DNA of 64,000 bases from the NCBI RefSeq assembly GCF_022008395.1, contig NZ_JAIRBB010000006.1:89480-153479 (forward strand), read 5' to 3'. Origin of the DNA: Aequorivita xiaoshiensis (lineage in GTDB: Bacteria; Bacteroidota; Bacteroidia; Flavobacteriales; Flavobacteriaceae). Made by a program: the position numbers and the translations under genes. The notes under the pieces were generated by a model. The model saw only the letters and a program-made list of their open reading frames with translations. It was not told the origin of the DNA and made no database searches. Positions 17,387-27,981 of the stretch are shown here, in pieces; position 1 is the first letter of the stretch, and each line of letters begins with the position of its first letter.

Positions 17387-19642
17387 TTAAAGATTATTTT
17401 TAATATATTCAGTCATTAAAGTATACAGGTGCAAACGAGTGTTTCCTCCATATATACCGTGGTTTTTATCTGGGTAAATACGCCAGTCAAATTGTTTATT
17501 GGCTTGCACCAGTTCTTCAATTAAGCGCATTGCATTTTGTACGTGCACATTATCATCTGCACTTCCGTGAATTAATAAATATTTTCCTTGTAGTCCGTCT
17601 ACGTGAGAAAGCGGTGAGTTATCATCGTAACCAGATGCATTCTCCTGTGGAGTTTGCATATAACGCTCTGTATAGATAGAATCGTAGAATCTCCAGCTTG
17701 TAACCGGGGCAACAGCAATAGCCATTTCAAATGTTTCTGGTGCTTGAAACAATGCGTTAGACGACATAAATCCACCATAGCTCCATCCCCAAATTCCAGT
17801 TCTAGAAGAATCGATGTATGGTAAACTACCTAGCTTTTTTGCTGCATCGATCTGATCTTCAACTTCATACTTACCCAATTCTTTTTGAGTCATTTTTTTG
17901 AAATCACGTCCTTTGAATCCCGTTCCACGCCCATCAACACAAACAACAATAATATCTAATTGATTTGCTAGCATTTCGTGCCAAAAGTCATTAGTGCCCA
18001 TCCAACTGTTTGAAACACTTTGCGAACCTGGTCCAGAATACTGAAACATAAACAATGGATATTGCTTAGACTCGTCGAAGTCTAAAGGTTTTATCATATA
18101 CATATTTAAGTCTTCACCATTCACATTGATAGTAGAATACTCTTTTGGCGAAATATTATAAGAAGCTAATCGATTCTTTAAACCGTCATTGTTTTTAATT
18201 TCACGTAATAGCTTACCAGTTTTGGCCTCGTGAAGCGTATAAACAAAAGGAGTCTTAGAATCTGAAAATGTATTAATAAAGTAAGTAAAATCTGAGCTAA
18301 AGGAAGCATGGTTTGTTCCAGTCCTTTGCGTTAATCGAACTTTATTTTTTCCCGAAGGCAAAATAGAATATACATCGCGATTAATACTTCCGTTTTCAGT
18401 ACTTTGAAAATATAAACGACCCGTATTTTGATCGAAACCGTAATATTTAGTTACCTCCCAAGGACCACTAGTAACTTGATGAAGAAGCTTTCCATCTTTA
18501 TCATATTGATAAATATGGTTCCATCCATCTTTTTCGCTTGTCCAGAAAAAACTATTGTTATTTAAAAATGTAAGGTTGTCGGTTACATCAACATATGCGT
18601 CGTCCTTTTCAGCTAAAATAAGTTTTGACGTATAATTTGAGGCATTTACAAAAACCAAATCAATAACATTTTGATGACGATTGCTTAGCTGAACACTTAA
18701 AATATTATTGTCTTTCGTCCACAACAATCGTGGAATGTAGTAACTATTATAGTTTGAAAGATCTACTTCAGAAGTTTTTTGACTTTTAAGGTCGTACAGT
18801 TGTAAGGAAACTTTAGAGTTTTTCTCACCTGCCTTTGGATACTTAAAAGTATCGGCAGAAGGATAAAGTTCCTTTCCGTATACATCCATGTTGAATTGTG
18901 GCACTTCTGTTTCATCAAACTTTATATAAGCCAATTTATCACCATTCACACTCCATTCAAAAGCACGAACAAATGCAAACTCTTCTTCATAAACCCAATC
19001 AGTAATACCGTTAATGATACTATTCTTTTTACCATCAGTTGTAATTTGGGTTGTTTCATTAGATTTCAAATCTTTTATAAAAAGATTATTTTCAAATCCG
19101 TAAGCTATTTTATTTCCATCATTACTGAAAGTCGGCTCCTGTATTTTATTAGCAGAAACAAGCGAAAATTCTTTAGTTTTTACATCGTAAACATAATAAG
19201 TTCCCAATGTTGAACGACGATAAACCTGCTGTAGCTTTGTTGAAAAAAGAATTTTAGATTCGTCTTTACTCAATTCATAAGAAAGCACCACATCGATTCC
19301 TTTTAAATCTTTAGTATTTAAAAGTGTACTTACTTGTTTACCACTTTTATAATCGTAAACATCGATAGATGATTCTCTAGATTGTCGGTTATAATTAAGC
19401 ACAGCATATTCCTTACCGTTCTTCAGGGAACGTAGAACATCAAGGCCTTGAGTTCGAAATGCACCACCCCAAATTTCTTCAAGAGTTATGTCTTTTTGTT
19501 GGGCAGTAATAGCAGAAAATGCTGTGAAAAACAGCATTATAAATGAAAGGGAAATTAATTTCTTCAAAGTGTTAAAATTTGATAGGCCAAGTTTACTAAT
19601 TTTTTGTGAAATTGAGGGTCGTTTTTTTGTTAAATAAGCCAT
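17387..19642 (-). CDS. Dipeptidyl peptidase IV-like serine peptidase (family S9)
   Basis: 751 residues from ATG 19642. The frame is open upstream to 19765, but that leader is not signal-like. A membrane/signal segment at about 28-45 (LISLSFIMLFFTAFSA, then ITAQ) targets the protein to the periplasm. An N-terminal beta-propeller (about 60-480, DPPIV N-terminal type) is followed by the alpha/beta-hydrolase domain. The nucleophile is S621 in GWSYGG, the acid is Asp in HGSADDNVH, and the base is His in DKNHGIYGG. It probably removes X-Pro or X-Ala dipeptides from protein fragments. It heads the operon with three POT transporters. Confidence 0.93.
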   Translation of the reverse strand: MAYLTKKRPSISQKISKLGLSNFNTLKKLISLSFIMLFFTAFSAITAQQKDITLEEIWGGAFRTQGLDVLRSLKNGKEYAVLNYNRQSRESSIDVYDYKSGKQVSTLLNTKDLKGIDVVLSYELSKDESKILFSTKLQQVYRRSTLGTYYVYDVKTKEFSLVSANKIQEPTFSNDGNKIAYGFENNLFIKDLKSNETTQITTDGKKNSIINGITDWVYEEEFAFVRAFEWSVNGDKLAYIKFDETEVPQFNMDVYGKELYPSADTFKYPKAGEKNSKVSLQLYDLKSQKTSEVDLSNYNSYYIPRLLWTKDNNILSVQLSNRHQNVIDLVFVNASNYTSKLILAEKDDAYVDVTDNLTFLNNNSFFWTSEKDGWNHIYQYDKDGKLLHQVTSGPWEVTKYYGFDQNTGRLYFQSTENGSINRDVYSILPSGKNKVRLTQRTGTNHASFSSDFTYFINTFSDSKTPFVYTLHEAKTGKLLREIKNNDGLKNRLASYNISPKEYSTINVNGEDLNMYMIKPLDFDESKQYPLFMFQYSGPGSQSVSNSWMGTNDFWHEMLANQLDIIVVCVDGRGTGFKGRDFKKMTQKELGKYEVEDQIDAAKKLGSLPYIDSSRTGIWGWSYGGFMSSNALFQAPETFEMAIAVAPVTSWRFYDSIYTERYMQTPQENASGYDDNSPLSHVDGLQGKYLLIHGSADDNVHVQNAMRLIEELVQANKQFDWRIYPDKNHGIYGGNTRLHLYTLMTEYIKNNL

Positions 19643-19921
19643 TGCAGGACTATTTATTTGTAATTGCAATTTGATGTAACCCCACACAATCCAATCTATA
19701 TAGAAGAAAGTATATTTTAATCTATAGAAATTAACTTTACGAGATTGCTTATGCCTAATTAACAAGTTAATTTTATTATGTTAAAATAAATTACTGATAA
19801 ACACCAAAGCCTAAAAACTATTTTACATTAAAGCCCTTCTTACCTTTAATGATTATATTTACGCAAGTTCACCTTTCCTATTACTAAAAATAACACTTCA
19901 CATCATTTCAATTATTTAGTT

Positions 19922-21238
19922 ATGGTAAATTTTCAAAATCAACATCCAGCAGACGTGGCTGAGCAATTACGAGATATGGACAACGACGAAAGAAACTTGT
20001 CTTTTTTAATGCTTACACCTGAAAAAAAAACTGAGGTTTTTCGCTTTTTAGAACCATCATTTCAAATAAAAATCATTAAAGCTTTAGGAAACCAAGAGCT
20101 ATCTGATGTTTTAAACAATCTACCTCCTGACAACAGAACTAAGCTATTTGAAAACTTTCCAGACTATCTTATTAAGACTTCCATAAACCTTCTAAACCCG
20201 AAAGAAAGAGAGATAGCCCTTAGTTTAATTGGCTATAAAAAAAATAGTATAGCCCGTTTGATGACGCCTCATTATATACAAACAAAAGCAGAAAAAACTG
20301 TTAGTGAAGTATTATCATTTATAAAAAAAGAAGGAAAAAAGGCAGAGACTTTAAACTTTGTTTATGTCGTAGATAATGAAAACAAACTCATTGACGACTT
20401 AAGAATTGGACAATTATTACTAGCTGAGTCGGATACAAAGATATCAGAACTAATGGATCATCACGTATTAGCCATTACCACTACAACTGCAGTAGAAGAC
20501 GCTGTAGAGATTTTTGACAAATACGATCGCTCAGCCTTACCAATTATTACAGAAAGTGGTGTATTAGTGGGCATAGTAACTTTCGACGATATTTTAGACA
20601 GAGTTCAAGAACAAACCACTGAAGAAATTCAAAAATTTGGAGGTACTAAAGGGCTCGAAATGTCATACACAGAATCTACCCTTTTTGACCTTGTAAAGAA
20701 AAGAGCGAGTTGGTTAGTTATCTTATTTTTTGGAGAAATGCTCACCGCTTCAGCTATGGGGATTTTTGAAGGTGAAATTGAAAAAGCAGTTGTACTTGCG
20801 CTTTTTGTTCCTTTGATCATTTCAAGCGGTGGAAACTCTGGATCACAGGCAGCCTCATTGATTATTAGAGCTATGGCCTTAAAAGAATTAAAGCTAAAAG
20901 ACTGGTGGTATGTAATGAAAAAAGAACTACTCTCTGGAGTGCTGCTTGGCGCAATTTTGGGATCTATAGGGTTTTTACGAATATTATTATGGCAAAAAAT
21001 AGGATTTTACAATTACGGTGAGTTTTGGCTTGAAGTTGCATTAAGCGTTTCGGTTTCCTTAGTCTTTATTGTGCTTTGGGGAACTCTTTCAGGCTCTTTA
21101 ATTCCATTTATATTGAAATCACTAAAGATGGATCCCGCGACAGCTTCGGCTCCATTTGTGGCAACATTAGTTGATGTTACTGGAATAATAATCTTCTTTT
21201 CGATTGCAGCATTTTTCCTAGCAGAAAAATTATTGTAG
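19922..21238 (+). CDS. mgtE: Magnesium transporter MgtE
   Basis: An inner-membrane Mg2+ channel of 438 residues, close to the normal size. Residues 1-110 form the helical N domain (HPADVAEQLRDMDNDERNLS). A CBS pair spans about 118-235 (DRSALPIITESGVLVGIVTF) and senses magnesium. Five membrane helices follow. The selectivity signature PLIISSGGNSGSQA is at about 298-310, and the conserved Asp of the last helix region is in VATLVDVTG. It is a single gene with a strong terminator behind it. Confidence 0.95.
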   Translation: MVNFQNQHPADVAEQLRDMDNDERNLSFLMLTPEKKTEVFRFLEPSFQIKIIKALGNQELSDVLNNLPPDNRTKLFENFPDYLIKTSINLLNPKEREIALSLIGYKKNSIARLMTPHYIQTKAEKTVSEVLSFIKKEGKKAETLNFVYVVDNENKLIDDLRIGQLLLAESDTKISELMDHHVLAITTTTAVEDAVEIFDKYDRSALPIITESGVLVGIVTFDDILDRVQEQTTEEIQKFGGTKGLEMSYTESTLFDLVKKRASWLVILFFGEMLTASAMGIFEGEIEKAVVLALFVPLIISSGGNSGSQAASLIIRAMALKELKLKDWWYVMKKELLSGVLLGAILGSIGFLRILLWQKIGFYNYGEFWLEVALSVSVSLVFIVLWGTLSGSLIPFILKSLKMDPATASAPFVATLVDVTGIIIFFSIAAFFLAEKLL

Positions 21239-21257
21239 TCGATATTATTTTAAAAAT

Positions 21258-21292
21258 AAAAAGCCATCCGCATCTGGATGGCTTTCATATAT
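21258..21292 (+). terminator. Terminator of mgtE
   Basis: AAAGCCATCC pairs with GGATGGCTTT (stem ends 21285) around a 6-nt loop, 20 bp after the mgtE stop. The left side is A-rich, so it may also serve the convergent gene. Confidence 0.85.
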
Positions 21293-21323
21293 TTTTCAAA
21301 CTTTTATAAAATTCACTGATGTA

Positions 21324-22238
21324 TTAATCACGAATTAAAGGTAAAGTAGAGCAGCGAAGCAAACCTTCTTGCTTTGCAATCTCAGCATAAGGAACTTCTT
21401 CTACAGTAAATCCTTGCTCGCGCAGCCAAGTGTTTAATCTTGTAAAATTCTTTTCTGAAATAACTACATCTGGAGAAATCGAAAAAATATTACTATTCAT
21501 GTCGTACATTTCTCTCTTGCTAATATGGAAGCAATTTTCTTTACCGAAGAAATTAACGAGCCACTCATACTCTTCTTCTACTAAAAATCCTTCTTTATGG
21601 ATAATTACTTTCCCTCTACCTAATGGTTGGAAGCAGCAATCTAAATGAAGTGCATTATCTTCAGCCACAGTGTTGCTTTTTCTAAGGCTAAAAGATTTAA
21701 CTGTTTTATGCGGGAACAATTTTCGAAGGTGTTCTACTCCCTTCATATTTGTTCTAGCCGTGATATAATCAGAATAATCATCACCGTAATATGTTCCAAC
21801 AAAGATATAATCTCCCCAAGGCATTACGTCTCCACCTTCAATATGCGCAGCTTCTGGAAATTCAATTATTTTTGAAGGGTCTATTTCATCAATTACCGAA
21901 TGAATAGCATCTATTTCTTTACTTCTATCTTCAAGAATATTGGCTTTAAAAAACTTATCTTCAATTACGAAGGCTATATCTCTAGTAAAAATTTGATTGT
22001 AGTCTTCTATCGAATCTGGACGGTAAACTTCTACGTTGTATTTTTCAAATACCGCAGCTACTGCTTCCATTTCCTTAACCATATCTTCATCTTTGGGATA
22101 TGTACCTGCTTTTATATGTTCTGCAGATTTTGGATCGTAAGCGTCTTCCAATTTAGGAACAGGACCATTACTATCTGCGCGCCCGAGTACCACGGCACGT
22201 AGTCGTGAAATTTCGTCGTTAATATTCAGCTTTATCAT
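21324..22238 (-). CDS. Amidinotransferase / DDAH-like guanidine-modifying enzyme
   Basis: 304 residues of the pentein (arginine deiminase superfamily) fold. Visible catalytic elements are TRD at 85-87, HIEGGDV with E134/D137, H198 in NALHLD, and the nucleophile C296 in LLRCSTLPL. The family includes arginine:glycine amidinotransferases, dimethylarginine hydrolases and arginine deiminases. I cannot tell which substrate is used. It follows citrate synthase on the same strand but has its own -7 element at 22244-22251, which would give an almost leaderless mRNA. Confidence 0.8.
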   Translation of the reverse strand: MIKLNINDEISRLRAVVLGRADSNGPVPKLEDAYDPKSAEHIKAGTYPKDEDMVKEMEAVAAVFEKYNVEVYRPDSIEDYNQIFTRDIAFVIEDKFFKANILEDRSKEIDAIHSVIDEIDPSKIIEFPEAAHIEGGDVMPWGDYIFVGTYYGDDYSDYITARTNMKGVEHLRKLFPHKTVKSFSLRKSNTVAEDNALHLDCCFQPLGRGKVIIHKEGFLVEEEYEWLVNFFGKENCFHISKREMYDMNSNIFSISPDVVISEKNFTRLNTWLREQGFTVEEVPYAEIAKQEGLLRCSTLPLIRD

Positions 22239-22243
22239 AATAG

Positions 22244-22251
22244 CAAATATA
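22244..22251 (-). promoter_or_regulatory. -7 element giving a near-leaderless mRNA (TATATTTG)
   Basis: An exact TAnnTTTG match on the minus strand. Only five nucleotides separate it from the ATG at 22238, so transcription would start at or within a base or two of the start codon. There is no TTTG at -33; that region is occupied by the gltA terminator. Confidence 0.5.
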
Positions 22252-22252
22252 G

Positions 22253-22282
22253 AAAAAGCACCTCTATACCGAAGTGCTTTTA
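22253..22282 (-). terminator. Terminator of gltA
   Basis: AAAAGCAC and GTGCTTTT arms with a 12-nt loop, 20 bp downstream of the citrate synthase stop. On the minus strand it is followed by TTTTTC. Confidence 0.75.
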
Positions 22283-22301
22283 ATTTTATTAGAAATAATA
22301 T

Positions 22302-23588
22302 TTATCTTTTTTCAACCGTTTTGAATTCGCGTAATTTTTCGCCAATATAAATTTGGCGTGGACGTCCAATTGGCTCCTTGTTTAAACGCATCTCTCTCCA
22401 TTGCGCAATCCATCCTGGTAAACGACCTAATGCAAACATAGGCGTGAACATTTCAACTGGAATTCCTAAGGCACGGTATATAATACCTGAGTAAAAGTCA
22501 ACGTTAGGATATAATTTTCTTTCTACGAAATATGGATCTTCTAAAGCCTCTTTTTCTAATGCTTTAGCGATATCTAAAATATCATCTTGAATACCAAGAT
22601 TTTCTAAAACATCATCCGCAGCTTTCTTTATGATTTTAGCACGTGGGTCGAAATTTTTATAAACTCTATGACCAAAGCCCATTAATCTAAACGGATCGTT
22701 TTTATCTTTTGCTTTTGCCATGAATTTTTTAGTATCTCCACCGTCTGCCTTTATTTCTTCAAGCATTTCAATAACGGCTTGATTCGCACCACCGTGAAGT
22801 GGGCCCCATAAAGCTGCAATACCAGCTGAGATGGAAACAAATAATCCAGCGTGTGAAGACCCAACAATTCTCACTGTAGATGTAGAGCAGTTTTGCTCGT
22901 GGTCTGCGTGTAGAATCAACAATTTATCTAACGCTTTTAAAACAATTTCGTTAGTAGTGTAGTCTCCACTTGGCTTTTTGAACATCATCTTCAAAAAGTT
23001 GTCTACATAACCAAGTGTATCTCCACCATAGTCTAATGGAAGGCCCATACGTTTTCTGTATGTCCAAGCCGTTAGCACAGGGAACTTACCAAGAATCTTA
23101 ACTATAGCTTTATACATGTCCTCCTCACTATCAACATTGACAGACGATGGATTAAAAGCTACTAAAGCTGAAGTTAAAGAAGACAACACGCCCATTGGGT
23201 GTGCAGCTTTTGGAAATCCATCCAAGATTCTTTTTACATCTTCGTCAACGTGTGACTGCGCTTTAATATCTTCATGAAATTTATTAAGCTGAACTTCAGT
23301 TGGCAATTCACCAAAAATTAGTAAATAGCATACCTCTAAAAAGTGTGCTTTTTCAGCAAGTTCTTCAATGGCATAACCTCGGTAACGCAACACTCCTTTT
23401 TCACCATCTAAAAATGTAATAGCACTTTCACAAGCACCCGTATTTTTATATCCAGGATCTAAAGTTACAACACCACCGGTACTGCTCCTTAGAGTTTTTA
23501 CATCTATACCAATTTCATTTTCAGTTCCTTCCACTACTGGGAATTCATATTTTTTACCTTCTATTTCGAGGGTCGCCATCTTTGCCAT
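22302..23588 (-). CDS. gltA: Citrate synthase
   Basis: 428 residues, the long hexameric-type citrate synthase. It condenses acetyl-CoA with oxaloacetate at the entry of the TCA cycle. The catalytic groups are visible: His in LILHADHEQNCSTSTVR, His in MGFGHRVYKNFDPRA, and Asp in LYPNVDFYSGIIY. The N-terminal beta domain (about 1-60, LEIEGKKYEFPVVEGTENEI) is typical of the allosteric Gram-negative type. It lies between enolase and the amidinotransferase with terminators on both sides, so it is a separate transcription unit. Confidence 0.97.
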   Translation of the reverse strand: MAKMATLEIEGKKYEFPVVEGTENEIGIDVKTLRSSTGGVVTLDPGYKNTGACESAITFLDGEKGVLRYRGYAIEELAEKAHFLEVCYLLIFGELPTEVQLNKFHEDIKAQSHVDEDVKRILDGFPKAAHPMGVLSSLTSALVAFNPSSVNVDSEEDMYKAIVKILGKFPVLTAWTYRKRMGLPLDYGGDTLGYVDNFLKMMFKKPSGDYTTNEIVLKALDKLLILHADHEQNCSTSTVRIVGSSHAGLFVSISAGIAALWGPLHGGANQAVIEMLEEIKADGGDTKKFMAKAKDKNDPFRLMGFGHRVYKNFDPRAKIIKKAADDVLENLGIQDDILDIAKALEKEALEDPYFVERKLYPNVDFYSGIIYRALGIPVEMFTPMFALGRLPGWIAQWREMRLNKEPIGRPRQIYIGEKLREFKTVEKR

Positions 23589-23722
23589 AAAGTATCGTGT
23601 ATATTTAATTTTTTCAGAATCGCTAAATTACAAAATTTCAAGCAATTTTTTTGAATTTTACCCATTAAGTTAGGTTAAAAAAACCTTAATATGCAGGGTA
23701 TAGACATCATTTTTGTAGACAT

Positions 23723-23750
23723 AAAAAAACCTCGTCTTAAACGAGGTTTT
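23723..23750 (-). terminator. Terminator of eno
   Basis: A perfect 10-bp stem AAAACCTCGT / ACGAGGTTTT with a 5-nt loop, 19 bp after the enolase stop. It has A/T runs on both sides. Confidence 0.85.
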
Positions 23751-23768
23751 AATTTACTTTATAAATAT

Positions 23769-25079
<1,311 letters not shown>

Positions 25080-25098
25080 TTAATTGTTAAGTACTATA

Positions 25099-26208
25099 CT
25101 ACTTGTGTTTTTCTATTATATCAATAAATTGATCAAAAAGGTATGACGCATCGTGTGGTCCAGGACTTGCTTCTGGATGATATTGCACAGAAAAAGCAGG
25201 CTTGTTTTTCAGACGAATCCCAGCTGCGGTATGATCGTTTAAGTGTTCGTGTGTTATTTCTATATTCGGATTAGCCTCGGCTTCTTCCCTGTTGATTGCG
25301 AAACCGTGGTTTTGAGAAGTAATTTCACCTTTACCTGTAATAAGATTCATTACTGGGTGGTTAATACCACGATGACCGTTGTGCATTTTATAAGTAGAAA
25401 CTCCATTTGCTAGAGCTAACATTTGATGTCCTAAACAAATTCCAAACATTGGAAGCTCCTTATCTAGGATAGTTTTTACAACTTCGATTGCACTGTTTAA
25501 CGGCTCTGGATCACCAGGACCATTTGAAATAAAGTATCCATCTGGCTTAAAAGCTTCTAAATCTTCAAAACTTGAATTGTATGGGAATACTTTAATATAA
25601 CAATCACGCTCGGCAAGCATTCTTAAAATATTCTTTTTAATCCCAAGATCTAAAGCTGAAACTTTATACTTAGCATTCTCATCTCCGTAGAAATAAGGTT
25701 CTTTAGTCGAAACTTTCGAAGCTAACTCTAAGCCATCCATATTTGGAACATCGGCTAATTGCTTTTTTAAGCCTTCAATATTATCTACTTCCGTAGAAAT
25801 TACGGCATTCATCGCTCCGTTATCTCGTATGTAATTTACTAAAGCTCTAGTATCTACATCACTAATAGCAAGTAAATTATTTCTATTTATAAATTCTTCT
25901 AGCGAGTCGTCAGCTGCCGGACGTGAATAGTGGTAACTAAAATTACGCACCACCAAGCCAGCAATTTTAACACCTTCCGATTCTACTTCTTCTTTATTAG
26001 TACCATAATTCCCGATGTGAGCATTAGTGGCTACCATAATTTGACCAAAATACGAGGGGTCTGTAAAAATCTCTTGATACCCCGTCATACCAGTATTAAA
26101 ACATACTTCGCCAAAGGCCGAGCCTTCTTTGTTTCCAACTGCTTTTCCGTAGAACACAGTTCCATCTGCTAATAAAATAAGTGCTTTTTTTCGTGTTTGA
26201 TATTTCAT
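25099..26208 (-). CDS. carA: Carbamoyl-phosphate synthase small subunit
   Basis: 369 residues from ATG 26208 (MKYQTRKKALILLADGT). An in-frame TTG at 26250 is rejected because the extension is not CarA-like. CarA hydrolyses glutamine and passes ammonia to CarB for arginine and pyrimidine synthesis. The N-terminal CarA domain has FGEVCFNTGMTGYQEIFTDPSY. The class I amidotransferase domain has the nucleophile Cys in FGICLGHQML and the His-Glu pair in FSVQYHPEASPGP. carB is not in the window. A -7 element at 26276-26283 is the likely promoter. Confidence 0.96.
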   Translation of the reverse strand: MKYQTRKKALILLADGTVFYGKAVGNKEGSAFGEVCFNTGMTGYQEIFTDPSYFGQIMVATNAHIGNYGTNKEEVESEGVKIAGLVVRNFSYHYSRPAADDSLEEFINRNNLLAISDVDTRALVNYIRDNGAMNAVISTEVDNIEGLKKQLADVPNMDGLELASKVSTKEPYFYGDENAKYKVSALDLGIKKNILRMLAERDCYIKVFPYNSSFEDLEAFKPDGYFISNGPGDPEPLNSAIEVVKTILDKELPMFGICLGHQMLALANGVSTYKMHNGHRGINHPVMNLITGKGEITSQNHGFAINREEAEANPNIEITHEHLNDHTAAGIRLKNKPAFSVQYHPEASPGPHDASYLFDQFIDIIEKHK

Positions 26209-26275
26209 CTTTTGAAGGCTTTCAACCCATCGAAAATCTCTGGGTGACAATTATTAGGTTTCTCAAAAATCTTTG

Positions 26276-26283
26276 CAAAAATA
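26276..26283 (-). promoter_or_regulatory. -7 promoter element of carA (TATTTTTG)
   Basis: An exact TAnnTTTG match on the minus strand, 67 bp before the carA ATG and immediately after the terminator of the ribosomal operon. No -33 TTTG is seen. Confidence 0.5.
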
Positions 26284-26290
26284 GTATAAA

Positions 26291-26328
26291 AAAAAGGGAT
26301 AAACGAAAACGCTTATCCCTTTGTTATT
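26291..26328 (-). terminator. Terminator of the ribosomal protein block
   Basis: A perfect 10-bp stem AAAGGGATAA / TTATCCCTTT (26293-26302 with 26313-26322) around a 10-nt loop. An A run on the plus strand serves as the T run on the minus strand. It lies just after rplQ, the last gene of the block. Confidence 0.85.
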
Positions 26329-26346
26329 TTATGAATAAAAAATCAT

Positions 26347-26823
26347 TTATTCTTCTTCTTTTTTAGCTTGTGTAGCTTTTGCTGGAGCAGCTTTTGCGGC
26401 ACCGCTTCCGCGACGACTTCTACGAGTAGATTTCTTCTTGGTTGCTTTACCAACATTGTAGATCTCGTTGAAATCAACTAGCTCTATCATTGCCATATCA
26501 GCATTATCACCTAGACGATTACCCAACTTAATAATACGAGTGTAACCTCCTGGACGATCACCTACTTTTGGCGCAATAGTTCTAAAAAGCTCTACAACTG
26601 CATCTTTTTGACGCAATTTAGCCATAACCAAACGACGATTATGAGTAGTATCTTCTTTAGACTTAGTTACTAATGGCTCAACAAATTGCTTAAGCGCTTT
26701 TGCTTTAGCAACCGTAGTGTTAATTCTCTTGTGTTCGATAAGAGAACTTGCCATGTTAGCCAACATTGAGTGCCTGTGGGCGGTTTTTCTTCCTAAGTGA
26801 TTGTGTTTTTTTCCGTGTCTCAT
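26347..26823 (-). CDS. rplQ: 50S ribosomal protein L17
   Basis: 158 residues, about 30 longer than the E. coli protein. The core (1-120) starts [17 protein letters not shown], the L17 signature, and ends with [13 protein letters not shown]. The extra C-terminus is rich in Lys, Arg and Ala ([20 protein letters not shown]) and ends KKEEE, as often in Bacteroidota. It is the last gene of the alpha cluster, 143 bp after rpoA. That gap holds a large inverted repeat. Confidence 0.97.
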   Translation of the reverse strand: MRHGKKHNHLGRKTAHRHSMLANMASSLIEHKRINTTVAKAKALKQFVEPLVTKSKEDTTHNRRLVMAKLRQKDAVVELFRTIAPKVGDRPGGYTRIIKLGNRLGDNADMAMIELVDFNEIYNVGKATKKKSTRRSRRGSGAAKAAPAKATQAKKEEE

Positions 26824-26895
26824 GACATTTTAGTTTTCATCATCTTGCTACAAAATCCGTTCATCGGAGAGCAAACTATGATGGGTTAATTTTAT

Positions 26896-26963
26896 AGATT
26901 TGAGATAATAGACGTGAGATATGAGACTAAAATCTAACATTTCACGTCTAAGGCCTCAAGTCT
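26896..26963. repeat. Two-step inverted repeat in the rpoA-rplQ spacer
   Basis: The outer arms AGATTTGAG (26896-26904) and CTCAAGTCT (26955-26963) match at 8 of 9 pairs. The inner arms TAGACGTGA (26909-26917) and TCACGTCTA (26942-26950) are perfect. The interior repeats GAGAT and GAGAC words. On the minus strand a hairpin of up to 68 nt would form right after the rpoA stop codon. No T tract, so it is not a plain terminator. Confidence 0.65.
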
Positions 26964-26966
26964 GTT

Positions 26967-27959
26967 CTAATCTTTATCTAATTTATATTTTGCAAGGTCC
27001 ATCCCGAAGTTTAGGCCTTTAACACTCACTAACTCTTCAAGCTCTGTAAGTGATTTTTTACCGAAGTTACGGAACTTCATCAAGTCATTCTTGTTGTAAG
27101 ATACAAGGTCTCCCAAGGTATCAACTTCAGCAGCCTTTAAACAGTTTAGTGCACGAACCGAAAGATCCATATCAACTAATTTAGTTTTTAGCAACTGACG
27201 CATATGAAGAGATTCCTCATCATAAGTTTCAGTTTGTGCAATCTCATCAGCCTCTAATGTTATGCGCTCATCGCTGAACAACATAAAGTGGTGGATTAAT
27301 GTTTTTGCAGCCTCAGTTAATGCATCTTTTGGATGAATTGATCCGTCTGTTTGGATTTCGAAAACCAATTTTTCGTAATCTGTTTTCTGCTCTACACGGA
27401 AGTTTTCAATGCTGTACTTCACATTTTTAATTGGAGTGTAGATAGAATCTGTAAAGATAGTTCCTAAAGGAGCATTGGCTTTTTTGTTCTCTTCTGCAGG
27501 AACATAACCGCGGCCTTTTTCGATAGTAATTTCGAAATTAAGGTTTACCTTCTTATCCATATTGCAAAGAACCATATCTGGGTTCAATACTTGGAAACCT
27601 GAAATAAATTTTTGGAAATCGCCAGCCTTTAACTGATCTTTTCCAGAAACTGAAATAGTAACTGTTTCGTTATCTATTTCTTCAATTTGTCTTTTGAAAC
27701 GAACTTGTTTCAGGTTCAAAATAATTTCGGTAACATCTTCCACTACTCCGGCAATGGTAGAAAATTCGTGATCCACGCCTTCGATACGTACCGAAGTGAT
27801 GGCGAATCCTTCCAAAGAGGATAGTAATACGCGTCTTAATGCGTTACCAATGGTAAGACCATAACCTGGTTCCAAAGGACGAAATTCAAATTTCCCTTCG
27901 AAATCGGTAGAGTTTACCATTATAACTTTATCAGGCTTCTGAAAACTAAATACTGCCAT
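26967..27959 (-). CDS. rpoA: RNA polymerase alpha subunit
   Basis: 330 residues, the normal length. The N-terminal dimerisation and assembly domain (1-235) includes [20 protein letters not shown] followed by VLLSSLEG. A linker leads to the C-terminal domain (about 255-315, [20 protein letters not shown], then [20 protein letters not shown]), which contacts promoter DNA and activators. It sits in the usual alpha cluster place, 22 bp after rpsD. The gene is complete. Confidence 0.98.
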   Translation of the reverse strand: MAVFSFQKPDKVIMVNSTDFEGKFEFRPLEPGYGLTIGNALRRVLLSSLEGFAITSVRIEGVDHEFSTIAGVVEDVTEIILNLKQVRFKRQIEEIDNETVTISVSGKDQLKAGDFQKFISGFQVLNPDMVLCNMDKKVNLNFEITIEKGRGYVPAEENKKANAPLGTIFTDSIYTPIKNVKYSIENFRVEQKTDYEKLVFEIQTDGSIHPKDALTEAAKTLIHHFMLFSDERITLEADEIAQTETYDEESLHMRQLLKTKLVDMDLSVRALNCLKAAEVDTLGDLVSYNKNDLMKFRNFGKKSLTELEELVSVKGLNFGMDLAKYKLDKD

Positions 27960-27981
27960 AATTGACTTTCTGTGTTTTTTA

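Noticed and set aside
19643..19765. Longer start of the DPP-IV-like peptidase
   Set aside because: The extension is aromatic and basic without signal-peptide character, while ATG 19642 gives a basic leader and a clean hydrophobic segment.
26896..26963. CRISPR-like repeat in the rpoA-rplQ gap
   Set aside because: The words are short, inverted and irregular, with no equal spacers and no cas genes in the window.
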